Below are positions 1-5,011 of a stretch of DNA of 5,539 nt, piece by piece. Position 1 is the first letter of the stretch; each line of letters begins with the position of its first letter. A program made the position numbers and the translations under genes. Below the pieces are notes generated by a model. The model made no database searches. It had not been told where the DNA came from and saw only the letters and a program-made list of their open reading frames with translations. Source of the DNA: an uncultured Actinomycetes bacterium (GTDB lineage Bacteria > Actinomycetota > Thermoleophilia > Gaiellales > F1-60-MAGs149); the NCBI GenBank assembly GCA_903960645.1, contig CAJCBN010000517.1:1-5539 (forward strand). Direction: 5' to 3'.

Positions 1-26
1 CAGAATCGCGCCGGGTACGCGTGGAG

Positions 27-674
27 TCAGGCGGCTTGCGGGCCGAACAGCTCGGGATAGAGCCGTACGCACAGCTCTTTCGCCTTGCCGTACTCGGCGT
101 CGGACAGGGCGCCGTTGAAAATCTCGCGTAGCTCGCGATCGAAGTCGCCGATGAAGCGGCCCGCGTAGTCGTTCTTCGTCTCCAGCTCGAGCCGGATCTG
201 CGTGGGGCCGAGCGGGAAGCGCAGGCGATCCCAGCACAGCTCGACGTGGTGGAGGCCCTGGACGTAGTCGTGCGTCGAGCGGCGGTTCTCGAGCTCGCCG
301 ATCAGCGCGAGGGACGGCGTTCTCCCGAGCGCCGCAGGCAGCCGCTTGAGCAGGCCCGCCGCTTCGACCATCTCGAGCATCTCGTCACCGTCGACGGGGA
401 TGTGGTCGACGGGGAACTCGATCTCCTCCCGCTCGCGCGCCCGGTCGGCGCGTCGGGTGGACGGTCCCTTCCAGGTCAGAAACGGCGTCGGCAGGTTCGA
501 CTGGCGCCGGATCCGCAGCGAGCAGCCCTCGCGGCGCAGCGCGAGCTCGCCGGTGTCGAAGAAGGTGTCGCGGATGTCGAACAGCGCCGAACCGGCAAGC
601 GAGAAATTCGCGAGCTCGGCCGGAACCAGCAGGGGCTCGTCGCCGGTGTAGAGGTACTGGAGCTCGATTTCCAT
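27..674 (-). CDS. CYTH domain protein (triphosphate tunnel metalloenzyme-like)
   Basis: A 215-residue protein of the CYTH superfamily, whose members (class IV adenylate cyclases, thiamine triphosphatases, inorganic triphosphatases) bind triphosphates and divalent metal inside a beta tunnel. The family pattern runs the whole length: N-terminal E2-x-E4 at the start of strand 1, FFDTGELALRREG (38-50) with basic R54/R56, TWKG with K69, an R/E-rich strand REREEIEF (80-87), ELENRR (127-132), a strand ending at D149 and the late LELETK (162-167). The usual ExExK signature reads E-I-E-L-Q here, so Gln6 replaces the Lys. ATG at 674 is chosen because ExExK-type motifs normally start within the first residues. 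No Shine-Dalgarno sequence is visible. The gene diverges from ffh and is not part of its operon. The substrate cannot be told from sequence: triphosphatase is the default guess, and cyclase activity is less likely. Bases 1-26 beyond the stop hold nothing I can assign. Confidence 0.88.
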   Translation of the reverse strand: MEIELQYLYTGDEPLLVPAELANFSLAGSALFDIRDTFFDTGELALRREGCSLRIRRQSNLPTPFLTWKGPSTRRADRAREREEIEFPVDHIPVDGDEMLEMVEAAGLLKRLPAALGRTPSLALIGELENRRSTHDYVQGLHHVELCWDRLRFPLGPTQIRLELETKNDYAGRFIGDFDRELREIFNGALSDAEYGKAKELCVRLYPELFGPQAA

Positions 675-704
675 GCGACCCGTGCATTGTCACACCCGGA
701 GCGG

Positions 705-732
705 CGGACGCCTCTGCGGCAGCCCGTATGAT
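705..732 (+). promoter_or_regulatory. Probable ffh promoter
   Basis: TATGAT at 727-732 matches five of six bases of the consensus -10 box. A weak -35 candidate CGGACG (705-710), which keeps only the central GAC of TTGACA, lies 16 bases upstream. Transcription would begin near 739, giving ffh a leader of about 23 bases. This box lies in the only spacer between the two divergent genes. I see no equally good box for the CYTH gene on the other strand, where GACAAT (691 down to 686) is the best I can find. Confidence 0.5.
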
Positions 733-738
733 CCGTCC

Positions 739-753
739 ACCGGCGTGGCCGGT
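739..753 (+). repeat. Small inverted repeat in ffh leader
   Basis: ACCGGC (739-744) and GCCGGT (748-753) are perfect complements separated by GTG. They would form a 6-bp stem of mostly G-C pairs with a 3-base loop at the predicted 5' end of the ffh transcript, 8 bases before the start codon. It could protect the mRNA end, affect initiation or serve as a protein site. In such GC-rich DNA it could also be chance. Confidence 0.35.
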
Positions 754-761
754 CCGACACG

Positions 762-2105
762 ATGCTCGATTCCCTCTCCGACCGACTTGGCAGTGCCCTC
801 GGCGATCTGCGCTCCAGCGGACGCCTGAGCGAAGACGACATCAACACCGCGATGCGGGAGATTCGTCTCGCGCTGCTCGAGGCCGACGTCAACTTCGAGG
901 TCGTCAAGAGCTTCGTCGCGACGGTCAAGGAGCGCGCCCTCGGCGCGGAGGTCTCCGAGAGCCTGACCCCGGGCCAAGAGGTCGTGAAGATCGTCCACGA
1001 CGAGCTGACGAAGCTGATGGGCGAGGGCAGTACCAAACTCGAGCTGACCGGCTCGCCCGCCGTGATCCTCGTCTGCGGTCTGCAGGGCTCGGGCAAGACG
1101 ACGACCTGCGGCAAGCTGGCGAAGCTGATCGAGCAGCAGGGCAAGCGCCCGGCACTCGTGGCCTGCGACGTCTACCGCCCCGCCGCCATCCAGCAGCTCG
1201 TGACGATCGGCGGACAGGCCGGCGTGCCGGTCTACGAGCACGGCACCGACCTGAGCCCGGTGGAGATCGCCAAGCGCGGCATCCAGCAGGCGAAGGAGGA
1301 GGGCCGCGACGTCGTCATCGTCGACACCGCTGGCCGCCTGACCGTCGACAAGGATCTGATGGACGAGCTCGTCCAGATCCGCAACGCCGTCAAGCCGACC
1401 GACACGCTGCTCGTCCTCGACGCGATGACGGGCCAGGACGCCGTCACCACCGCGCAGAACTTCCAGGCGGCCATCGACTTCAGCGGCCTGATCCTCACGA
1501 AGCTCGACGGCGACGCCCGCGGCGGCGCCGCGCTCAGCGTCCGCGCGATCACGGGCGTGCCGATCAAGGTCATCACGACGGGCGAGAAGCTCGATCAGAT
1601 CGAGGAGTTCCATCCGGACCGCCTCGCCTCGCGCATCCTCGGCATGGGCGATGTCCTCAGCCTGATCGAGCGCGCCGAGCAGTTCGTCGACAAGGACAAG
1701 GCCGAAGAGCTCGAGCGGAAGATGCGCAAGGCCGAGTTCGGCCTGGACGACATGCTCGACCAGCTGCACTCGATCCGGAAGATGGGCTCGCTGTCGAGCG
1801 TGCTGGGCATGCTGCCCGGCGTCGGCAAGCAGCTGAAGAACGCCAAGATCGACGACGGTCAGCTCGATCGTGTCGAGGCGATCATCCTCTCGATGACGCC
1901 GGAGGAGCGGTCGAATCCCAAGCTGATCAACGGCTCGCGGCGTCTGCGCATTGCCAACGGATCGGGCGTCTCGGTGACCGAGGTAAACGCGCTGATCAAG
2001 CAGTACGAGCAGATGAAGAAGATGATGAAGACCTTCGCCGGGGGCAAGGGCAAGATGCCGAAAATGCCCAAGGGGATGGAATTGCCGCCCGAGCTGCAGG
2101 GTTAG
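762..2105 (+). CDS. ffh: Signal recognition particle protein Ffh (SRP54)
   Basis: The GTPase subunit of the signal recognition particle. With SRP RNA it binds hydrophobic signal sequences on ribosomes and docks with FtsY at the membrane. The protein has 447 residues, normal for the family. The N domain (about 1-90) begins MLDSLSDRL and contains ALLEADV. The G domain (about 95-300) has the P-loop GLQGSGKT (106-113), DVYRPAA (136-142), DTAGRL (188-193) and TKLDGD (246-251). The M domain (about 325 to the end) has the signal-binding helices, then the RNA-binding segment SRRLRIANGSG (392-402), and ends with a Met- and Lys-rich tail. The ATG start is fixed by the conserved N-terminus; no in-frame upstream start lies between it and the -10 box. 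No Shine-Dalgarno sequence is seen. It is the first gene of the + strand cluster, and its stop lies 15 bases before rpsP. The SRP RNA gene is not in this window. Confidence 0.98.
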   Translation: MLDSLSDRLGSALGDLRSSGRLSEDDINTAMREIRLALLEADVNFEVVKSFVATVKERALGAEVSESLTPGQEVVKIVHDELTKLMGEGSTKLELTGSPAVILVCGLQGSGKTTTCGKLAKLIEQQGKRPALVACDVYRPAAIQQLVTIGGQAGVPVYEHGTDLSPVEIAKRGIQQAKEEGRDVVIVDTAGRLTVDKDLMDELVQIRNAVKPTDTLLVLDAMTGQDAVTTAQNFQAAIDFSGLILTKLDGDARGGAALSVRAITGVPIKVITTGEKLDQIEEFHPDRLASRILGMGDVLSLIERAEQFVDKDKAEELERKMRKAEFGLDDMLDQLHSIRKMGSLSSVLGMLPGVGKQLKNAKIDDGQLDRVEAIILSMTPEERSNPKLINGSRRLRIANGSGVSVTEVNALIKQYEQMKKMMKTFAGGKGKMPKMPKGMELPPELQG

Positions 2106-2113
2106 GGTAGAGT
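2082..2113 (+). promoter_or_regulatory. Possible internal promoter for rpsP
   Basis: TAGAGT (2108-2113) fits the actinobacterial TAnnnT -10 pattern and ends 7 bases before the GTG start of rpsP, the spacing expected of a leaderless transcript. An overlapping TAGGGT lies at 2103-2108. The best -35 candidate is TTGCCG (2082-2087), which is 20 bases from TAGAGT or 15 from TAGGGT; neither spacing is ideal. The element lies across the end of ffh, so it would supplement read-through from the ffh promoter. Confidence 0.4.
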
Positions 2114-2120
2114 CCACGCC

Positions 2121-2360
2121 GTGGTCAAGCTACGCCTAGCCCGATTCGGGTCCAAGAAGAATCCGATCTACCGCATCGTCGTTCAGAACGACGCTTCGCC
2201 GCGGAACGGTCGCGCGATCGAGAACATCGGTCGCTACAACCCCCAGCTCGAGCCTTCGTTGATCGAGATCAACGAGGAGCGGGCGAAGTACTGGCTCGCG
2301 AACGGCGCTCAGCCTTCGCAGCCGGTCTATCGCCTGCTGCAGAAGCAGGGCATCATCTAA
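2121..2360 (+). CDS. rpsP: 30S ribosomal protein S16
   Basis: Small-subunit ribosomal protein S16, which binds 16S rRNA and stabilises the 30S body during assembly. The 79-residue product has the normal family length and the classic N-terminus MVKLRLARFGSKKNPIYRIV, followed by NDASPRNGRAIENIGRYNP (23-41) and the helix EERAKYWLANGAQPSQ with a final PVYRLLQKQGI. The start is GTG, fixed by the conserved VKLRL sequence directly after it. There is no Shine-Dalgarno sequence and almost no room for a leader if the TAGAGT box just upstream is used. It is followed after 3 bases by the KH-domain gene, so the two are surely co-transcribed and probably translationally coupled. Confidence 0.98.
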   Translation: MVKLRLARFGSKKNPIYRIVVQNDASPRNGRAIENIGRYNPQLEPSLIEINEERAKYWLANGAQPSQPVYRLLQKQGII

Positions 2361-2363
2361 CCG

Positions 2364-2633
2364 ATGGGGGCCACGCCCCCGAAGGATGTCCGAGAGCTCT
2401 GCGAGTTCCTCGTGCTCGGACTCGTTGATGATCCGGACGCCGTCAAGGTGACGGTCGAGATGACGGATGAGGCGATCGTGCTGCGCATCGTCGTGGCGCC
2501 GGAGGATCGCGGCAAGGTGATCGGCCGTGGTGGCCGCGTCGTCCGCGCGATCCGCAGCGTGGTGCGCGCGGGTGCCGTCAAGAGCGGCCGTCGCGTCCTC
2601 GTCGAGGTCGACGACACCCCTGCCGAGGCATGA
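2364..2633 (+). CDS. khpA: KH-domain RNA-binding protein (KhpA/YlqC type)
   Basis: An 89-residue single KH-domain protein of the family always found between rpsP and rimM in many Gram-positive genomes. Homologues bind RNA and, in streptococci and lactobacilli, pair with KhpB/Jag and affect cell division and elongation. The beta-alpha-alpha-beta fold is clear: VKVTVEMTDEAIVLRIVVAPEDRGKVIGR, then the GxxG loop G54-R-G-G57 in VIGRGGRVVRAIRSVVRA, then a final strand RRVLVEVDD. The N-terminal extension MGATPPKDV is slightly longer than usual, but the ATG comes only 3 bases after the rpsP stop and is the natural start. No Shine-Dalgarno sequence is seen, so re-initiation after S16 is likely. Its stop overlaps the rimM start in ATGA. 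The cellular role in this organism is inferred from homologues. Confidence 0.9.
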   Translation: MGATPPKDVRELCEFLVLGLVDDPDAVKVTVEMTDEAIVLRIVVAPEDRGKVIGRGGRVVRAIRSVVRAGAVKSGRRVLVEVDDTPAEA

Positions 2634-3136
2634 CCGCGGCCTATCCGTGGCGTCCCGAGCGCGTGCGCGTGGGGACGATCGGCAAGGCGCACGGCCTGGA
2701 CGGCTCGTTCCGTGTGGTCGATGCGTGCGGATGGTGGGAGTTCCCGGAGAACAGCACCGTCCTGGTGAACGGCGAGCCGCGCAGCGTCGATCTGTGTCGC
2801 GGTGATGAGCAGGCGCCACTGATCCGTCTCGCCGGTGCGGGAGACCGCACGGCGTGCGAGGCCCTGCGCGGTGCGGCCCTCGAGCTGCTGCGTGAGCAGC
2901 TGCCGGAGCCGGACGACGACTTCTACTTCCGCTTCGACATGGTCGGGTGCGTGGTCGAGCATGCCGACGGCACGCCGCTCGGCACGATCGACGCGGTCGA
3001 GGACGGCGTCGCGCACGACCAGTTGGTGGTCGGCGAGCACCGCGTTCCGTTCGTCGCGGTGATCGTCCCGACCGTGGATATCCCGGGCCGCCGCATGGTG
3101 TTGGCCGAGGGCTGGGAGCCCGTCCCCGTCGAGTAG
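2630..3136 (+). CDS. rimM: Ribosome maturation factor RimM
   Basis: Assembly factor for the 30S head that binds ribosomal protein S19 and helps 16S rRNA maturation. The 168-residue protein has the two expected domains. The N-terminal RimM barrel carries VRVGTIGKAHGLDGSFRV (12-29) with the diagnostic HGLxG at 21-25. The C-terminal PRC-barrel begins about residue 97 with FYFRFDMVG and ends with VPFVAVIVPTVDIPGRRMVL. The usual tyrosine-rich DLxG entry to the PRC-barrel is here FDMVG, a mild variant. The ATG overlaps the stop of the KH gene by ATGA, so translation is coupled. A GAGG at 2625-2628 is too close to the start to act as a Shine-Dalgarno sequence. The gene is followed after 38 bases by trmD, its usual partner. 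Confidence 0.96.
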   Translation: MTAAYPWRPERVRVGTIGKAHGLDGSFRVVDACGWWEFPENSTVLVNGEPRSVDLCRGDEQAPLIRLAGAGDRTACEALRGAALELLREQLPEPDDDFYFRFDMVGCVVEHADGTPLGTIDAVEDGVAHDQLVVGEHRVPFVAVIVPTVDIPGRRMVLAEGWEPVPVE

Positions 3137-3162
3137 CAGCGCGATGGCGGCCGCGGACGCGC

Positions 3163-3168
3163 CACAAT
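3163..3168 (+). promoter_or_regulatory. Weak -10-like box before trmD
   Basis: CACAAT matches four of six bases of TATAAT and ends 6 bases before the GTG start of trmD, similar in position to the boxes before rpsP and lepB. No -35 element is visible at 15-19 bases upstream, and the gene can be read from the upstream operon. I list it only because the spacing fits the pattern of the neighbours. Confidence 0.2.
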
Positions 3169-3174
3169 CTCCGC

Positions 3175-3855
3175 GTGCCCCTCTCGCTCGACATCCTGAC
3201 GCTCTTCCCCGACTGGTTCGCCTGGCTGGGTGAGGAGCGGCACGTCAAGAACGCGCTCGAGGGCGAGCTCGAGCTCGGCGTGTACGACATGCGGACGTAC
3301 AGCGAGCTGCCGCACCACGCGGTTGACGACACGCCGTACGGCGGTGGCGCCGGGATGGTGGTGCGCGTGGACACGACGGTTGCGGCCGTCGAGGGCGTCT
3401 ACGGGCAGCCACTCGAGGACGTGCGGAAGGCGCGCCGCATCATCGCGATGGATGCGCGTGGGCGCCGCTTCGACGACGCCTATGCGCGCGAGCTGGCGCA
3501 GGCGGGCGCGGTCACGCTGCTGTGCGGCCGCTACGAGGGCTTCGACCAGCGCGTGCTCGACCACGTGGCGACGGAGACCCTCTCGCTCGGCCCGTACGTG
3601 CTGGCCGGTGGCGAGGTGGCGGCGATGGTCGTCACCGACGCCGTCACCCGTTTTCTGCCGGGTGCGCTGGGCCACGACGCCTCCGCGGAGGAGGAGTCGT
3701 TCGCGCCCGCGCTGGACGGACTGCCCGAGTATCCGCACTACACCCGGCCGCTGGAGTTCCGCGGCTGGGAGGTTCCCGAAATTCTGCGCTCGGGCGACCA
3801 CGGCCGGATCGCGGCGTGGCGCCGAGCCATGTCGGAGCGGCAGTCGGCCGAGTGA
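3175..3855 (+). CDS. trmD: tRNA (guanine-N1)-methyltransferase TrmD
   Basis: SAM-dependent SPOUT methyltransferase that makes m1G37 in tRNAs and prevents +1 frameshifting. The 226-residue product starts at GTG with MPLSLDILTLFPDWF, which fixes the start. Family blocks follow in order: HHAVDDTPYGGGAGMV, LCGRYEGFDQR (116-126), the trefoil-knot SAM loop SLGPYVLAGGE (137-147), DAVTRFLPGALG with R159, and HYTRP. Two changes stand out against E. coli TrmD. The GDY of the SAM loop reads GPY (P140). The residue at the position of catalytic Asp169 is Glu174 in AEEESF. The protein ends at AAWRRAMSERQSAE and lacks the RRPxLL-type tail usual in this family, so it is short at the C-terminus. The fold and context leave little doubt about identity. 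No Shine-Dalgarno sequence is visible. A large palindrome begins 11 bases after the stop. Confidence 0.96.
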   Translation: MPLSLDILTLFPDWFAWLGEERHVKNALEGELELGVYDMRTYSELPHHAVDDTPYGGGAGMVVRVDTTVAAVEGVYGQPLEDVRKARRIIAMDARGRRFDDAYARELAQAGAVTLLCGRYEGFDQRVLDHVATETLSLGPYVLAGGEVAAMVVTDAVTRFLPGALGHDASAEEESFAPALDGLPEYPHYTRPLEFRGWEVPEILRSGDHGRIAAWRRAMSERQSAE

Positions 3856-3866
3856 GCGACCAGCGT

Positions 3867-3911
3867 GGTTCAGCGTTGCTTTGGTGCCAGGCACCAAAGC
3901 AACGTTGATCC
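3867..3911. repeat. Large palindrome after trmD; possible terminator or REP-like element
   Basis: CGTTGCTTTGGTGCC (3874-3888) and its exact complement GGCACCAAAGCAACG (3890-3904) surround a single central A3889. Pairing extends outward through a G.U wobble (3873/3905), A-U, C-G and U-A pairs, one T/T mismatch (3869/3909) and two more G-C pairs to 3867/3911. That is 21 pairs in a 45-base unit. As RNA it would be a very stable hairpin with a loop of about 5 bases directly after the trmD stop. There is no T run behind it, so it is not a classical intrinsic terminator, although U-less terminators are proposed for high-GC bacteria. The near-symmetry on both strands also fits a dispersed palindromic repeat. 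Only one copy is in this window. Confidence 0.75.
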
Positions 3912-3956
3912 CGCGATCGGAATCCGGTTCCAATTGGGGCCTGATGCCGATTGGGG
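3911..3956. repeat. Second imperfect palindrome abutting the first
   Basis: Positions 3914-3953 fold into an imperfect hairpin: 7 pairs (3914-3920 with 3947-3953, one of them G.U), an A/G mismatch, 3 pairs (3922-3924 with 3943-3945), a C/T mismatch, then 6 pairs (GGTTCC 3926-3931 with GGGGCC 3936-3941, two of them G.U) closed by an AATT loop. After a G/G mismatch two further C-G pairs reach 3911 and 3956. Several of the pairs depend on G.U wobble, so it is better formed as + strand RNA than as a DNA palindrome. It starts where the first palindrome ends, giving a two-hairpin module of about 90 bases. Bases 3957-4002 up to the rplS -10 box hold nothing else I can assign. Confidence 0.5.
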
Positions 3957-4002
3957 TGTGCTGGCGTGACGGGTACCTGCGGGGTCGGACGGGGAGTTGG
4001 GG

Positions 4003-4008
4003 TAGGAT
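4003..4008 (+). promoter_or_regulatory. Probable -10 box of rplS
   Basis: TAGGAT fits the TAnnnT -10 pattern and ends 10 bases before the ATG of rplS, so the transcript would be leaderless or have a leader of only a few bases. The same hexamer precedes lepB. No convincing -35 hexamer is found 15-19 bases upstream. Together with the hairpins after trmD, this suggests that rplS begins a new transcription unit. Confidence 0.5.
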
Positions 4009-4018
4009 CCCCGCCGGT

Positions 4019-4360
4019 ATGAACATCGTCGAAGAGATCGAAGCAGCACAGCGCCGTGACGTCCCCCGTTTCAAGGCGGGTGACACGGTCAAGGTGCATT
4101 TCCGCGTGATCGAGGGCAATCGCCAGCGCGTGCAGGTCTTCGAGGGTGTCGTCATCAAGCGTCAGGGCCACGGCACGCGCGAGACCTTCACGGTCCGCAA
4201 GCAGTCGTTCGGCGTCGGCGTGGAGCGTACGTTCCCGCTGCACTCGCCCAAGATCGACAAGGTCGAGGTTGGCGCGATCGGCATGGTGCGCCGCGCGAAG
4301 CTGTACTACCTGCGCGACAAGATCGGCAAGCAGGCGCGCATCCGCGAGAAGCTCCAGTAG
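4019..4360 (+). CDS. rplS: 50S ribosomal protein L19
   Basis: Large-subunit ribosomal protein L19, located at the interface between the 30S and 50S subunits. The 113-residue product has the normal length and shows the family sequence throughout: MNIVEEIEAAQRRDVPRFKAGD, VKVHFRVIEGNRQRVQVFEG, VIKRQGHG, ETFTVRKQSFGVGVERTFPL, then HSPKIDKVEV and RRAKLYYLRDKIGKQARIREK. The ATG at 4019 is fixed by the conserved N-terminus. The same frame is open back through the spacer and beyond, but that upstream stretch does not resemble any protein and is an artefact of GC-rich sequence. No Shine-Dalgarno sequence is visible. It follows trmD, as in most bacteria, but is separated from it by a 163-base spacer with two palindromes and its own -10 box. 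lepB starts 47 bases after the stop. Confidence 0.98.
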   Translation: MNIVEEIEAAQRRDVPRFKAGDTVKVHFRVIEGNRQRVQVFEGVVIKRQGHGTRETFTVRKQSFGVGVERTFPLHSPKIDKVEVGAIGMVRRAKLYYLRDKIGKQARIREKLQ

Positions 4361-4370
4361 GTTCCGCCCG

Positions 4371-4399
4371 CTGACGTCCGCCAGCGCGGAACGTAGGAT
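4371..4399 (+). promoter_or_regulatory. lepB promoter, leaderless arrangement
   Basis: CTGACG (4371-4376) and TAGGAT (4394-4399) are separated by exactly 17 bases, the ideal spacing for a housekeeping sigma factor; each matches four of six consensus bases. The -10 box ends 8 bases before the GTG start codon, so the first transcribed base should lie at or within a base or two of the start codon. This is the best promoter in the window. It gives lepB and the gene behind it a transcript separate from rplS. Confidence 0.6.
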
Positions 4400-4407
4400 G
4401 TGACGAC

Positions 4408-5007
4408 GTGGCCAGCCTGAGTGAGATCCGCAAGAACCCGGTCGTCGACCTGGTCCTCACCGTCGCGATTGCGGTCGGCATCGCCTATTTGGTGCAGGCC
4501 TTCATCGTGAAGCCGTACCGCGTGCCGTCCGGCTCGATGGAACCGACGATCGCGATCGGCGAGCGCATCATCGCCGCGCGCTTCACGATGCGCTTCACGG
4601 ATCCGTCGCGCGACCAGATCATCGTCTTCCACCCGAACGGCGTGGGCGGCGACGTGTACGACACGGAGACCGCGTCGAGCCAGACGTTCGTGAAGCGCCT
4701 GGTCGGCATGCCGGGCGAGACGATCGGCGCCACGGGCGACCGCACCTACGTCTGCAGCGGCGAGGGGCCGGCTGAGGGCGGGTCGGTCAAGGATACGCCG
4801 GGGTGTGCGTTCCTCAACGAGCCGTTCGTCTCGAGCCCGCAGGACGATTTCGGGCCCGTGCGGATCCCAGACGACCGCTACTTCATGATGGGCGACAACC
4901 GCTCCGACTCAGACGACTCCCGCAACTGGGGTCCGATCACGCGCGACCAGATGATCGGTACGGCGTTCATGTCGTACTGGCCACCGAGCCGCATCTCGAT
5001 CTGGTGA
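4408..5007 (+). CDS. lepB: Signal peptidase I (type I leader peptidase, S26 family)
   Basis: Membrane-bound serine protease that cuts signal peptides from exported proteins on the outer face of the cytoplasmic membrane. The 199-residue product has a short cytoplasmic N-terminus, one transmembrane helix (about 12-33) and the Ser/Lys dyad: S43 in VPSGSMEPT (39-47) and K96 in FVKRLVGMPGE. Box E is GDNRSDSDDSRNWG (162-175), followed by a short C-terminal strand ending ISIW. The size and single N-terminal anchor resemble Gram-positive enzymes rather than the larger two-anchor E. coli protein. Two cysteines, C116 and C133, lie in a loop between the Lys box and box E and could form a disulfide outside the cell. 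The GTG start directly follows the promoter and gives a proper N-terminus. Another membrane protein gene begins 4 bases after the stop and is probably co-transcribed. Confidence 0.97.
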   Translation: MASLSEIRKNPVVDLVLTVAIAVGIAYLVQAFIVKPYRVPSGSMEPTIAIGERIIAARFTMRFTDPSRDQIIVFHPNGVGGDVYDTETASSQTFVKRLVGMPGETIGATGDRTYVCSGEGPAEGGSVKDTPGCAFLNEPFVSSPQDDFGPVRIPDDRYFMMGDNRSDSDDSRNWGPITRDQMIGTAFMSYWPPSRISIW

Positions 5008-5011
5008 TCTG

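Noticed and set aside
728..2110. A 460-codon + strand frame overlapping ffh
   Set aside because: Frame-shifted shadow of ffh with an Arg/Asp/Gly-rich product lacking any motif.
690..2117. A 475-codon open frame on the - strand opposite ffh
   Set aside because: It mirrors the codons of ffh, which has every SRP54 motif; its product is low-complexity and resembles no family. Long antisense frames are expected in GC-rich coding DNA.
2136..3374. A 412-codon - strand frame across rpsP, the KH gene, rimM and trmD
   Set aside because: It crosses four well-identified genes and gives an Arg/Pro-rich translation without domains.
3867..3956. CRISPR repeat or insertion sequence end
   Set aside because: No spacer-repeat array and no transposase reading frame; there is one copy of each palindrome and no flanking target duplication that I can see.
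2923..4158. A 411-codon - strand frame across rimM, trmD and rplS
   Set aside because: It is antisense to three real genes and passes through the palindromic spacer; no recognisable protein.
3230..4360. A long + strand frame that would join a 270-residue extension to L19
   Set aside because: The extension is a shifted reading of trmD and the spacer, rich in Arg/Ser; L19 has a normal start at 4019.
4398..4403. Start-stop element ATGTGA before lepB
   Set aside because: It overlaps the -10 box and would lie upstream of the transcription start, so it is not transcribed from this promoter; chance occurrence.
4487..4499. TTTGGTGC-AGGC in lepB resembling half of the palindrome after trmD
   Set aside because: It encodes the conserved transmembrane segment of LepB, has no partner arm and is only a short chance match.
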